Positions 1-11,571 of a stretch of DNA of 64,000 bases are shown here, in pieces. The position numbers and the translations under genes were made by a program. Location of the stretch: NCBI GenBank assembly GCA_023014485.1, contig JAJOZX010000482.1, forward strand, positions 1,281,501 through 1,345,500, read 5' to 3'. Each line of letters starts with the position of its first letter. The stretch's first letter is position 1. The DNA is from Bathynomus jamesi. Lineage: Eukaryota; Arthropoda; Malacostraca; Isopoda; Cirolanidae. Below the pieces are notes generated by a model. The model was not told the DNA's origin and searched no databases. It saw only the letters and a program-made list of their open reading frames with translations.

Positions 1-272
1 CCCCAAAAGATTTTTGATTTCTGTTCCTAAAATTAACTCAAAATGTCTTTTAGCTTTGCAACACAAGAACAATATTCAAATGAGAAAGAATTTAGATCAA
101 TTTTATCAAAAGTGAGAAACCATACCAGGAACTCAAAAATACATTCATTATACACTGACAAAAATTGTTTAGAAGTACAAATGTACAGTGCCTCAGTTGA
201 AAGTTGAAAGAATTGCTTCCCCCAACAAGCCACTCAATTAATTGAACATGTCACAGGATATGTAACAGTGGA
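1..272 (+). pseudogene. Outer transposase C-terminal region, left part
   Basis: Plus-strand coding remnant resembling the late region of the transposase on the opposite strand at 1036-3506. A frame from about 43 runs to a stop near 207. The same frame after the stop reads IEHVTGYVTVE and reaches 272. If 273-4561 and one TGGA copy are removed, the frame continues without a shift into YDNHWWIG at 4562. I infer that this is the left half of an older related element broken by an insertion. The in-frame stop shows it was not intact. The rest of the element lies outside the window to the left. Confidence 0.55.
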
Positions 273-920
273 GGGTCATTCTCTGTCAGATCAACCAGTG
301 CCTAACACCATCATCTCTCAGATTTTGCTGAAATTTGATTATAGGGAGTTTGTGGGCCCTGAATCCTTTCTGAAATATAAGGTCAATCCGACCAACGGTT
401 TTCAAGAGATATGACCTCAGGAAATTTGAGGTCAATGCGAGGTCACTAACATTGGCGACCCATAACTTGGGTAATAATGGTCACAATATAAAAGTATATA
501 TATTTAGAATCAGAAAATGACAAGGAATCCAAATATGCAAGTTTTAGAACTCTAGGTTGAAAAATAATAAAAGTACACTGTAACCAAAATTGAGGTCACG
601 ATTGACCTCTGGGGTATCAAATGGAGAATTTTTTTTTTAAATGTAAAAATGAAGGCATAGGCATTGGCTATTAGAATCAGCAAAAAAAAGTTTGTTTATG
701 TTAGTATTTTTCATGTAACAACATATAAGTGAACACCATATTCATAAGTTGTGCGTCAATTCTACCCATTTTTTCACACTAAGCTCATAATTTGACTATA
801 GAAATTAAAATTACATTTTTTTATAGATAAAAAAAAAGGCAAAAAATGTAAAATGTATTTCCCTGCTAATCTACACTGGCAATAATAGTTATAATTAGTG
901 AAAGGGGAAGACCTACTTAG
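273..920 (+). repeat. Left terminal inverted repeat of the Sola2-like element
   Basis: About 650 bp that can be followed in inverted order at 3745-4561. Identity is high with small indels, and it includes a shared block CTACACTGGCAATAATAG at the inner edge. It lacks about 150 bp present in the right arm. Confidence 0.8.
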
Positions 921-1035
921 AGGATTCATGTGCTAGCCTAATACAATTTTTGCATGCTGTGCTCTCATCAATCTCTTTTTGTGGAAAAATGTATGAATTC
1001 TGCTGCTCCTCTTAGGGTAGGACAACTCATTACAG

Positions 1036-3506
1036 TTAATATGATGTCCGCACTGCACATGAATCCTTGTTTGATAGATAATAATATGCACTTGATCCTG
1101 ATGACCCAGAGGGATGTAGAAAGTTCACAGTGAAATCATCAAACTCTTCACAATATTCTCCACAATTCCATACCAAAACTTGCATGTCATAAATGCAGCC
1201 AACATACTCTCCTGGTTTGACACATTTTAGGTTACCAAGCATTGCAGGGTTCTTAGTAAAAGACTTTCCTTATTCTTTTCTTTTCTCCAATGCCACTTGA
1301 AATGGGATACACCATCAGTTCTTCCTTGTTTAGGGGAACAAATCTATGATATTTCTGAGTTCCAGGAATAGCCTACTATCCTTGAATCGATGTTCCAACC
1401 GTTCTCTGCATCTTTCAAATCAGCTGTAGTTACAAAGAAAAAATTATCTTCTTGCTCAAGTTTTCTTCACAAAACTGAAACATGTGTTCTGGTGTAATGA
1501 ATTTGCCTCTCTGTATTTCTCTGCAAACTGGCACGAGCAGTAGCTCTTTTCACTGTTCCTCCAATCCCACACATGCATTTTTGCCATGGGATGTAGCAAA
1601 GAAGTGCCATTCACAAGACAGACCAAAATCCTCTTCATGGTAACAGAGATTTGTGAAGTTGTATCTGTTCTTATATTGGCCAGCACATTCATCTGAGAAA
1701 TAGTGCACCTTCTTCAATTGTGGGCATCTGAATTTAACATATGTCATAAGCTTCAATATGAATGAGTAAACCATTATAGTGTTGTGTTTTAGTGATGCAG
1801 ATAAGAAACAGACACTAAAATGGCTAAGTTCCTGGTCTGCAGATGATCTATAATAGATGACAAAAGGGTGAACTGTACACTGTGAATTGTCCCAGTGAAA
1901 CCCTTGGGCAGCATCCTGGACAATGAAAGAATAATTCTCAGAGAAATCACCTACTATAACTACCTCACTCTGAGGTGGTAGTGTTTCTTTCAACTGCTTG
2001 AAGTACTGTGATTGTTGCTGAGCAACAAAGTGATGACAAACCATGCGGGATATTTTCATGCTTAGGGATGATAAGTATTCATGAAGTGGCTCCACCTTAT
2101 CAACCATTGTACAACGGTCAACAGTCACCCATTGCTTGTAAGATATTTCATTTGGAGCGGATTTCACACTGTCAAGTAACTCAAGAAAATCCAGGACACC
2201 CTCTTCTCTTGGGCAATCATTGCAAAGTTGCATCATGCAAGTCTCTCTTTCTGTACTGCAGACACTGTAATCCATAAGATCCTTGTATGAAAGACCTCTT
2301 TCTCCCAATGCAGCCAGCTGCAATTTTGGATTTTGATGGTATGTGCAGACACAGACAGAATGAGTCCCACCACTACCAGCAAGCACACAATATGATGGCC
2401 GTAATTTTGCAAATGTGGAAAATCCTATTTTGGGATTCTTTTCATCATTTTTATATAGTTCAAACATCTCTCTTAAATTCCCGAGGACCAATCGTTTTTG
2501 CACCTTCATTGCACCTTCAGCACTGATAACTTTCACGCAATCCTTTTGGCCAGGACACATACGACTAACCTCTTCTGACTCATAGAATCTTCTAACTATA
2601 TCTTTGTGTTCTTCAGATATCACTTTTCCTTTGCTCATTAGTGGAATCTTCGGAAGGATTCCATGTTCTGATTTAAGTGAACGGCTTCTTTTCACCATGT
2701 ATGTTGTAGTTTGAAAGAAACTAGCTGTTTTTTCAATTGTGTATGGTGAGAGTGTCAATATTTGTAGTTTGTGATGGTGACATTTGCTCTCCAGGAATGA
2801 CTGTTTCAATTCATTCATTAATTTGTCTAGATGTTTTTCAGATTTAGTTTCAGGTTTTGAAGTATCACTTACCTCCTCGGTAATTTGAACACCATAACTG
2901 AGTTCTAGCCTCTCCTTCAGGTGTTTCTGAGCAGATGATAGCTTACCACGAGCCTTGCGCTTTTTCTGGCTTAATGACAGCCCTTCTGAAAAGAACAGAA
3001 AAAAAGGTTTCACACACCTGAATATTAGTAATTAAATATTAATTATAGTACCTTAAATGCTATATAATTGGCTATATAGTAGATCAAACAGACCTTGTAG
3101 TAAAGTATAAGTTATTATATTAATTTATTACTTTTTTAACTGGTGTTTGGTCCAGAAATGCTAGAACTGGTTCAACTGAAGTTGAAGGATTTTCCTTTAT
3201 CAAGCAATCACTGTCATTGTCCAGATCTTGAATTGAAGAGATGTTACTCAAGCCACTGATAGTAGACGATTCATTTGAATCCTGCTCAGACTCATTGTTT
3301 TCAGTGGTACTAAGTATAGTGGGGGTTTTTCATTATCAGTGTCCAGCAGTTCACACACAACAATGAGTCTTTTTTCACTCTTCCAGCACATTTTTCAACA
3401 AGTACATCAGTCACTTTTCTAAGATTGATTGTTATGCGTTTCTTGTGTTTTTGAATAGGGTCCTGGCAGTATTTCAAGTGCCGAACCATTGTATTTTGAT
3501 CTGTAA
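1036..3506 (-). pseudogene. Sola2-like transposase, multi-exon, frameshifted
   Basis: An upstream coding block (about 3131-3506) starts near DQNTMVRHLKYC and ends at a GTAATA donor. The main exon begins after an acceptor TTCTTTTCAG near 2991 and runs to about 1550 (roughly 480 aa). It holds VVIVGDFSENYSF and VHYFSDECAGQYKNRYNF, each with an Asp in an RNase-H-like strand, then WHFFATSHGK. The invariant-looking GIGGTVKRATARASLQ is shifted by one base near 1550. The C-terminal block with FDDFTVNFLHP (1036-1242) is in another frame, and the first exon is also frameshifted. The role would be cut-and-paste transposition. The family is common in invertebrate genomes; the name Sola2 is an inference from ends and duplication size. 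Confidence 0.65.
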
Positions 3507-3744
3507 AGATATAGGATTTACAATTAGGTAATATATATTTTTTAGAAATATATAGCTATACACACTTAATATTTTAGGCCTTGATAGTCTCTGAGGCTCA
3601 TTAAAACACCATACCACCAGCCACCCACAGTGCTGGCTGGAACTGTACTAACCTGTAGACAAGGAATTTTGCAACTATCTGTGTTGATTCTGCACTTAGA
3701 CAAGTAGCAACATGTTTCAACAGGTTTGTTTAGGCTACATGTGA

Positions 3745-4561
3745 GCTTAGTCTTCCCCTTTCACTATTATAACTATTATTGCCAGTGTAGATTAGCAGTG
3801 AAATACAATTTTTATTAAATTCTTGGAGCTTGAGGTCAAATTGATAGCTAAGATATAAAAATTCCTTGAAATGACAAGCAATTTATAAATATGGTGTTCA
3901 CTTATAAGTTAGTTACATGAAAAGTACCAACATAAACAAACTTTTTATGATTGTTTCTATTAGTCAAGAACTCTGACTTTGTTTTTTATATCTATAAAAA
4001 ATGTAATTTTAATTTCTATAGGTCAAATTATGAGCTTAAGTGTGAAAAAATAGGTAGAATTGACGCACAACTTATGAATATGGTGTTCACTTATATGTTA
4101 GTTACATGAAAAATACTAACATAAACAAACTTTTTTTGCTGATTCTAATAGCCAATGCCTATGCCTTCATTTTTTACATTTAAAAAAAAATTCTCATTTG
4201 ATACCCCAGAGGTCAAATCGTGACCTCAAATTTTGGTTACAGTGTAACTTTTTTATTTTTCAACCTAGAGTTCTAAAACTTGCATATTTGGATTCCTTGT
4301 CGTTTTCGATTCTAAATATATATACTTTTATATAATTATGACAATTATTACCCAAGTTATGGCTCGCCAAATGTTAGTAACCTCGCGAGTGACCTCAAAT
4401 TGCCCAAGGTCATATCTCTTGAACCGTTGGTTGGATTGACCTTATAATTTCAGAAATGGATTCAGGGCTCACAAACTCCCTATAAACCAAATTTCAGCAA
4501 AATATGAGAGATGAGGGTGTTAATTTCAATTTTTTTTGGTTGATCTGACAGAGAATGACCC
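3745..4561 (-). repeat. Right terminal inverted repeat, with internal duplication
   Basis: Inverted counterpart of 273-920. It contains two related blocks built around AAGTTTGTTTATGTT(A/G)GTA and TATAAGTGAACACCATAT, so part of the arm was duplicated internally. The left arm has only one block. Confidence 0.75.
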
Positions 4562-4824
4562 TGGAGTATGACAACCACTGGTGGATTGGGTGTGTGATGG
4601 AAACATATCCTGGTGAGAGTGAAGTGAAAGTAAACTTCCTTCACCCTTGTGGCCCAAACAAGTCATTTACTTATCCTGAAAATCCTGATATACTTACAGT
4701 AGATTTCTCCAACATCCTCACAATCATAAATCCAACAACAGCTACTGGAAGAACATATACAATCACAAAAAAGGAAACCAATGAAGCCAATATGATCCTG
4801 AAAAAGTGTCATCTTAAAAAGTAA
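4562..4824 (+). pseudogene. Outer transposase C-terminal domain, right part
   Basis: Continues the frame interrupted at 272: YDNHWWIGCVMETYPGESE then VKVNFLHPCGPNKSF, stop at 4822. The same domain, more decayed, is in the inserted element (TVNFLHPSG at 1036-1242). This small all-beta-looking C-terminal domain is typical of this transposase family as I know it. Together with 1-272 it is the 3' end of an outer copy on the plus strand. The inserted copy lies on the opposite strand. Confidence 0.6.
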
Positions 4825-6130
4825 TCAAGAAACTGGATACAAACTTATTGTCAAAAACATATAATCAAAAACTTACAACTGCATGGAAAATGTGAGTATT
4901 GCTATTTAAATTGCTTATTGACATGTATGCCTATACAGTATACTGTAACTAACTATATTTTAATAATTACACTTAGACTAATACTTAGAACTGTATTCAT
5001 ATCTTAAATTGTACCGCTTCCTAATACTAAATTATTATTAAATAGCAGAAATCCCTCTAACCCTCTAGTTGTTAGAGCCTGTGACTGTGAATAAATGGTC
5101 CTGGGTTAGAATCCTAGTAGCTTAGAGGTTAGAAAACTTATTTTCTCCACAAGCATGTGCCTGATGCCTATGCTTGTTTCTGCCATACAGTAGAATATAT
5201 AAGATCTCTAAACTAATACGGTATGAAAAAAAAATCTGTTTTGGCACCCTGCATAGTATCTAGGCCTAGGTCCTTCAGAAGTTGGAACGAGGTACACACC
5301 TAGGCCTTGGGAGGTAACTAAGGGGTTTAACTACCTACCTTGCTAATTAATTTTTTAAACAACTCCTTATCATGATAATTTTACTTAAATTTTTAATAGG
5401 TATAAAATTTATATTTTTCAGGTTCAGCACGGCAATATGAAGTGTTAATTCATCAGAAATACCTGTACAAGTTAGTTATTGTTCAAACTTCAAACAACTA
5501 AATTTCGAGTTATTTTTAACTGCAAAAATTATATAGGATTTGTGATAAAAATTATTGATACTTTTAGAGAACCAAATAACTTGTTTGTAAAAATCTTGAT
5601 GCTTACCTATAGGTATATATCAAATCATGTATGTAGCTATATTATAATGTGTATATATATGAACTATTTGTGAAGTTATCGTAAATAAAATAACTCAAAA
5701 TTTTCAACGTGCACAATTTCAAATGCTTGTGGAAAGCAAACCCATGGAGATCCCACACCAATTTTTTGCTTGAATATGCTTCATCTAAAGGTCTTTATTT
5801 ATGCCAATTTTCATGACCTTGAATTTTGAACTCTGACTTGAGGTCAAGGTCAAAGGTGAAATATAAATGCAACTTTTTTTTAACAGAATGTACGCACTCT
5901 GTGCATAAAATTAAAGTTATTCTGCTGTCTTTTCTGAGCATTTTGACACCAAAATCATTAAAATCCATCCATTAGATCCTGAGTTATGACCTTTCAAAAT
6001 CATGAGGTTATGCTGCTGACCCCAAATTTGGGGGGGTCATTACTCCCAAACTATTTGACCCAAGTGGCTAAAATTTGGTCACACTTCATTACTCATCATA
6101 CCCAACTACCACACCAAAAATCATTAAAAT
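4825..6130. other. AT-rich non-coding DNA, possible distal end of the outer element
   Basis: No convincing coding. 5045-5115 has weak A-box/B-box-like tRNA signals (TAGTTGTTAGAG, GGTTAGAATCC) and may be a decayed SINE. 5740-6130 has the style of the Sola2-like TIR (repeated GGTCA/TGACC words, ATCATTAAAATC, GAGATGAG) and could be the far inverted repeat of the outer element. I could not find its exact end. Confidence 0.25.
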
Positions 6131-6141
6131 CAGTGAGATGA

Positions 6142-7482
6142 GTGGCAGAAATCACCAAAAAGTGTGTACACTTGACATAGAATGCCTCAGTAACAGGTTT
6201 CAGATACTAGGGAATTTAGATGAAGCAGTACAGTGTGAATTTACCATGGTTGCGGACTCTATTATTAGGAATCAAGACAATGAATTTTGCAATAAGGGAA
6301 GGAAAACCTGTAGAAGAATATGTATTCCAGGAGGTAATATTTCTAGTCACTGAGGTAGTGAAGAAGTTGCCTGAAAACTGAGGTAGGTATAAATGATTTA
6401 ACAAGCAAGGATAAAGACAGCAGATTTAAGTTGAACAGAAATTCAGTAGTTAAACAGAGATACAGGGAATTGATAGAAACTTTAAAAGGTTAATATTTGG
6501 CTGGACACAGGGGCTAATGAGTTGTGTTTCACTAGCACTATTTTTCATGCTCTTTACGATGGTACTAATAATTTTTTGTGGAAATGCAAGATTATAGAAA
6601 AAATTACAAGTTACATTTTTATAGTGAATATTTCCTGTTTTGGCTATACTAATATACTTTTTTCATAAAATATTTTTCCTGATTGGCCTATTTTTTCCCT
6701 ACTCTGCGACTTAATTATTTGGTTGGTTCCTGTTCTGTCTATTTTTTTTCCTAATTGGATTCAGTTTGGTCGTGTTTGTGATAGAATTATGATGTGCTGT
6801 TCGTGTGGTTTCTGACTTTGAGAACTTGAAGAGAAAGCATTGGATGTTTTTATCAATTACGGCGTTATTCTCTCACCCTTAACTTGCCAGAAATGTGACA
6901 GCGAGTGCCTAATACGAAAAGATTAGAATATATTTAGGTGAAATAACCAATATTAACCTGTTAGGCCAACTGTACCCCCTTGATGATTGGTTAGGTTAAG
7001 TAATGATATTTTTCGTTAGTTTAAACGAAAATGACATGGCCTGAAATTGAAATAAAAAATATATTTTTCTAGTGTATTTTGGTGCTCTGTTGAAATATAA
7101 CCTTCATTTCCTGTGCAAATATGACGAAATATGACTCCAAAATAATGTAAACAAATTCTTATTTCTTTACATCTGCACAGGTTGGTTAGGTTGGTTAATT
7201 TAGTTAGGTTAACTAGTTTTTTATCAGAATTACATTTTCCTGGTGTAGTTTTCTCTGCTTTGTTGGAATTTGACACACATTTCTTGTGCAAATGAGTAGA
7301 AACACTCCATATTTTGGAATGGAAAAAAAAATAGTTTCTATTCATTTGCACAAGAAATGGGTATCAGATTCGAACAAAGCAGAGAAAACTACACTAGAAA
7401 AATGTAATTTTGATAAAAAATGTAGCCCCTGTGTCCAGCCAAAAATTTACCCTTTAAAAAAATAGGCAGAGCAAGTATTATG
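6142..7482 (+). pseudogene. CR1-like LINE ORF1 fragment, SGNH-esterase type, interrupted
   Basis: Coding blocks read VADSIIRNQDNEFCNKGRK, ICIPGGNISS and, after a frameshift, VGINDL. These fit blocks I (GDS), II and III (GxND) of the SGNH-type esterase found in ORF1 of CR1/L2 LINEs. The frame runs through RELIETLK at 6479. With 6488-7451 and one CTTTAAAA copy removed, it continues as KIGRASIM at 7460-7482. So this is one fragment split by a Merlin-like element and cut by a small hAT at about 7486. The first Ser of the GDS block reads ADS, not GDS. Confidence 0.55.
6488..7451 (+). mobile_element. Merlin-like non-autonomous element 1
   Basis: Inverted ends share TTTGGCTGGACACAGGGGCT and start GGT(T/A)AAT. 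The 8-bp duplication CTTTAAAA is at 6480-6487 and 7452-7459. Removing the element restores the LINE ORF1 frame. Inside, 6780-6930 is a degenerate copy of the zinc-ribbon coding block at 15860-16108. An 8-bp duplication and an N-terminal zinc ribbon fit Merlin/IS1595-type elements. No catalytic domain is present. Confidence 0.75.
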
Positions 7483-7485
7483 TAG

Positions 7486-7996
7486 TAGTGATGGGACGAT
7501 ACCAAAATTTTTAACGATTCCAATTCCGATTCCGATACCACTAAAAAGTCTCGATTCCGATACGATTCTCGATTCCGATTCCGATTCTCAATATTTTTAA
7601 ATAGAATTTTATACTCGTTTTTCTGGAAATTGTCATATTTTACTCTGGTAAGATTAACTATTTACATTATGAGTATGGTAATATAAATTATAAATTATAA
7701 TAGATTGGTTTAAAAATAAAAATCAACTGTAAGTTGTAACAATTCATTTTAATCTTCTTGATTACACATCATGGATATACATGTTTTAATGTATAGCTAC
7801 AATACAATAAAAATGAAATTTGTTATCCTCTTTCACTTAAATTTTAAAGTTTACATTGCAAAACTGGTTCAATTAAAAGTTGAAGAATCGTTTTAAGAAT
7901 CGGAAATCATGGTACAATTCTCTCGATTCCGATTCCGATTCCTGAAAAATGCTCGATTCTTCCGATTCTCGATTCCGATTAATCGTCCCATCACTA
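7486..7996. mobile_element. Small hAT-like MITE with GATTCC repeats
   Basis: Inverted ends TAGTGATGGGACGAT and ATCGTCCCATCACTA. The subterminal parts are made of repeated GATTCCGATTCC words in opposite order at the two ends. It is non-coding, about 510 bp. The duplication is unclear: TAGTA on both sides, or ends overlapping the target. It joins a plus-strand LINE ORF1 fragment to a minus-strand LINE ORF2 fragment. Confidence 0.7.
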
Positions 7997-9209
7997 GTAA
8001 AAAAGTTTTTGGCAACTACTGTCTCGAACCTTCACTGGTCAACTTACACCCGTTATTTCTAGTTCTATTATATTGAGATATTTCGAAAAAGCTATCTCTA
8101 TCTACATTATCGAACCCATTCATTGTTTTGAAAACCTGGATTAGATCACCCCTTAGCGTCCTAGTCTCGAGTGTAGTCAATTTTAACTCCTTAAGCCTAT
8201 CCTCGTACGACTTCGACCTAAGGGACGGAATCATCTTAGTTGTTCGTCTTTGAACTCTTTCGATTTTGTCTATATCTTTTCGCATATGCAGATTCCAAAA
8301 TTGGATCGCTACTCCAAATGGGGTCTAACTAATGATTTATAAAGAGGAACAATAATATCGCGCGATTTGTACTCAAAATTCAGAGCTATAAAACCTAGCA
8401 CTTTGTTCGCTTTATTGGCCGTTGCTGTACTTTGTTTCGCTATTTTTAAATCACCAGTGAATATAACTCCTAAATCTTTTTCCTGCTCTACGCTTGCTCA
8501 CTCCTTCCCTGACATACTATACACAAAATTACCGTTCCGCGAACCTATATGTAAAATTTTGCACTAATCGACGTTAAATCAACGATTTTATTTAGATCGT
8601 CCTGGATTTTACCTCTATCTTCGTCAATAATCGCCCACCACCCAACTTCGTGTCATCCGCAAACTTTGAAACTGTACTGACTAGGCCGACATCTAACTCG
8701 TTAATATATAAGAACAAGCAAGGGGTCCAATACAGAACCCTGAGGAACACCACTCGCTACATTAGCCCAAGACGACTCTGCTCCACCAACGACCACCCTC
8801 TGTTTCCTACTTCGCAACCACTCTTCTATCCAGTTTATTACTACACCCCTGATTGTATGAGCCTTAGTTTTTTCAGAGTCCTTTGTGCGGTACGGTGTCA
8901 AACGCTTTTTGAAAATCTAAATACACTACATCAACCGCCTGATGACTCGCAAACTTTGGTATTATTATAGTATTACACCCGTCTAACGTCCAGCAATTAT
9001 TATACATTCATTAGGTAGAATTTTTAATTCTAAGACACTTTTCTTCTATAGCGTTTCCGTCGCAAATGCTTCGTTTTCGAGATATAAACGTTTTTTTGGT
9101 GTGTATCTAGTGCGTGTTCGTACGTTCGTTTGTGTGTTCGTTTGTGTTGACGTCACATGTCTGCCCAATCAGAGCGCTCCATCCATTTCGAATTTGAATT
9201 AGTTTGCTA

Positions 9210-9465
9210 CCGGAATGGCTTTGTGTGACATGTGTTCGTTCGATTATTACCGCTGTATTGTCGCTTTCTATGAAAATTGAGAAAAAAGTGTTGAGTTTCT
9301 GCGTGCTCACGGTGTTCTACCGACAGTAGTGAAGTGTCCACATTGTAAAACGGAGTGTACATATCGTCAAGACCAGAAACTGGTGCGTTGTAGAAAAAGT
9401 TACGTTGTACTTAAAACGAAGAAAAGACGGTACTGTGATTATTCTGTCTTAGATTTTAAAGGTAA
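9210..9465 (+). pseudogene. Zinc-ribbon exon of a Merlin/IS1595-like transposase
   Basis: Reads FLRAHGVLPTVVKCPHCK, then TECTYRQDQKLVRCRK, then CDYSVLDFKG, ending at a plausible splice donor AAAG|GTAATT. CxxC...C...C spacing matches the N-terminal zinc ribbon of IS1595/Merlin transposases. The upstream part is frameshifted. No RNase-H-like catalytic domain follows, so this is a stranded first exon. Confidence 0.5.
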
Positions 9466-9480
9466 TTCCTGTTTTCCTTT

Positions 9481-9567
9481 TAGGATAGGTTAGGTTAGGT
9501 TTAGTTAAGTTAGGATAGGTTAGGTTGTTAGGTTAGGTTAGGATTAGGATAGGTTAGGTTAGGTCAA
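9481..9567 (+). repeat. Interstitial TTAGG-type telomere-like repeat
   Basis: Repeated TTAGG/TAGGT/TAGGA units over about 85 bp directly after the zinc-ribbon block. TTAGG is the canonical arthropod telomere unit. The array is degenerate and lies inside a transposon. Confidence 0.75.
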
Positions 9568-9589
9568 TTTTGAAGGTGAAATTTGTTTT

Positions 9590-9763
9590 TCCTATGGTTT
9601 TTGATGTGTTTTGAACGAATCTGACCTTCAAAACCGTCGGAAATGACTCGTTTTCTGTGATTTCCCCCACATTGCCGGCTGGGGGGGGGTATCTCAAAAA
9701 CGAGTCATTTCCGACGGTTTTGAAGGTCAGATTCGTTCAAAACACATCAAAAACCATAGAAAA
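9590..9763. repeat. Inverted repeat (hairpin) inside Merlin-like element 2
   Basis: Arms of about 65 bp (9590-9655 and 9695-9763) share CGAGTCATTTCCGACGG in inverted order around a C/G-rich loop. The arms are nearly identical, so the hairpin is young or maintained. Confidence 0.85.
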
Positions 9764-11140
9764 AACATAAATTTCACCACCAAAGGGAGACGGGTGTAAT
9801 ACTATAAATTTACCCAAACTTTAACCACGCTTTGAAAAAATTCTAAAAGATTAGTTAAGCAAGATTTGTTTCGCCTAAAACCGTGCTGCGTATTTCTAAC
9901 CAAGTTATGCAATTCTAAGTGTTTGACTATACGATCCCTAATTATTGATTCCAGTAGCTTACCTACAACAAACGTTAAACTGATTGGCCTATAACTTCCC
10001 GCCGCACCTATATTGCCTTTCTTAAAGATAGGTGTTACATTTCCTAACTTGAAATTATCTGGTACGCACCCCTCAGAAATAGACGCATTAAAAATCTTTG
10101 TTAGCGGCACAACAATGCTTTCTTTTAATTCTTTTATTTGTATGGAATATATGGAATTCGGCCCCGGTGATTTACGCATTTTCATTTTATCAATATAGCA
10201 CATTACCTTCCTTTCACTAACCACAATATTATCCAAAATATTGCCATTATCAAAAGGTATTATGTCTATGACCGAAGGGATATTCGTTACATCTTCTATA
10301 GTAAAAACTGACGTAAAAAATTCGTTTAACAAGGTAGCCATTTCCTTGTTTTCAGAAACTAGCTCTCCGTTAACATTTTTCAACGGCCCCAAGACACTTT
10401 TTATTGGATTTCTATTGTTGACGTATTGAAAGAATCGCTTGGGGTTTTCTTTACCGTCACGAGCTATGGAAATTTCAAATTCGCGCTTGGACTTTTTTAT
10501 TACACTTTTCGCTTCACGCCTTAGAGATATGTAATTGTTTCCTAACTGCAAATTGTCTTTATCGCACTTATGTAGCCTATAAGCCCTATCTCTACTCTTT
10601 ATAATGTTTCCTACTCTAGAAGTAAACCACAAGGGCTTGTTGTTTACTTTCGCACGCTTAATTTTATACGGTACACATTCCTCATTTATAGTCCTAAATA
10701 CCGTTTCAAACGATTCCCACATTAGTTTTGCGTTGAAGATCCCCATTACGTTTTCCCAATTGACGTGTGACAATTCATTTCGAAATTTACAAAAGTCTGC
10801 GTGCTGGAAGTTAGGAATTTTAGTCGAGTTAGCTGGTTTCGAGTGACTTACTGAGAGGACAAACTCTACCATATTGTGATCACTATTGCTTAACGGTTCT
10901 ATTACTTGAAGATCCGTGATTAGCCTATCATCCGTAGTTATTACTAAATCTAAAATACTGTCCAACCTCGTAGGTTCCCCACCCTTTTGAATAAGAAAGC
11001 TATCCTCGAGAAAATTAACTAAACGATTACGTTCCGCGTCTCCCTGCATTGTATCGTAATTCACGTTGGCGCAATTTAAGTCACTCATAACTAAGTCCTG
11101 CTTACTACCTATTATTCTGTTTAGTTCACGATATTCACGT

Positions 11141-11571
11141 CAGGGCCGGATTTAGGAGTGGGCAAAGTGGGCAGCTGCCCATGGGCCTCCACATCTTGGG
11201 GGCCTCCACATATTGACAAGCCATTATCAAAATAGAAAAAACCCGAAACTAGAAAAACCCGATAGATGATCAACAAAAAAACACGCGCATCCAATACCAC
11301 TGTAGTACATAAACTTTTACCAATTACTATTTGTTGTGTACTGATTATTATTTTGTTTTTATTACTCTTTTAGGCCTACTCTCACTATAATGGAATACCC
11401 GAGTAACCCGAGGCTTTCATTTTTTGCAGAAATGAGTGGAATGGACAGACACAAGAGTGCACGATGTTTTGAAAGTGTATGTATGTTAATTATATTATGA
11501 ATCTTATGGATGACTTCAATTATGTCTTCCCCTAAGGTAGGGGGGCCTCCACACGTCTAAATCCGGCTCTG
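11141..11571 (+). mobile_element. hAT non-autonomous element
   Basis: Ends CAGGGCCGGATTTAG and CTAAATCCGGCTCTG, perfect 8-bp duplication ATTCACGT (11133-11140, 11572-11579). Inside, an acceptor TTTTTGCAG is followed by an ATG and a very short frame MSGMDRHKSAR, like the first exon of ZMYM-type hAT transposases. The rest is non-coding. Confidence 0.9.

Larger units (their letters stand above)
273..4561 (-). mobile_element. Sola2-like DNA transposon with long TIRs
   Basis: A 4.29 kb element with inverted ends that begin GGGTCATTCTCTGTCAGATC at both termini. It is flanked by a 4-bp duplication TGGA (269-272 and 4562-4565). The TIRs are several hundred bases long, and the transposase is on the minus strand. 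GRG-type ends and a 4-bp duplication fit what I know of Sola2, but the superfamily call is inference. The transposase has frameshifts, so this copy is dead. Confidence 0.75.
8958..9814 (+). mobile_element. Merlin-like non-autonomous element 2
   Basis: Ends GGTATTATTATAGTATTACA and inverted GGTAAATTTATAGTATTACA, about 27 bp long, reaching ACCCGTCT. The 8-bp duplication CAAACTTT is at 8950-8957 and 9815-9822. It interrupts the LINE reverse transcriptase. Inside are a zinc-ribbon coding block (9210-9465), a TTAGG-type tract (9481-9567) and a near-perfect inverted repeat (9590-9763). Confidence 0.85.
8005..11140 (-). pseudogene. CR1-like LINE ORF2 (endonuclease C-terminus and reverse transcriptase)
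   Basis: Reading down the minus strand: endonuclease end with MSDLNCANVNYDT and SDHNMVEF, then RT blocks KSPGPNSI, YRPISLTFVVGKLLES, QHGFRRNKSCLTNLLEFF. After the insertion at 8958-9814 come DFQKAFDTVPH, GVPQGSVL, FADDTKLG (the FADD catalytic box near 8650) and LVRPHLEYAIQFWN. The CR1-type C-terminus follows: IERVQRRTTKMIPSLR and LRGDLIQVFKTMNG. Several frameshifts are present. The 5' end is cut at the hAT element at 11141, possibly continuing past it. The 3' end is cut at about 8005 by the small hAT. Confidence 0.85.

Noticed and set aside
9481..9567. True telomere or chromosome end
   Set aside because: Short, degenerate, inside a transposon with flanking duplications and unrelated DNA on both sides.
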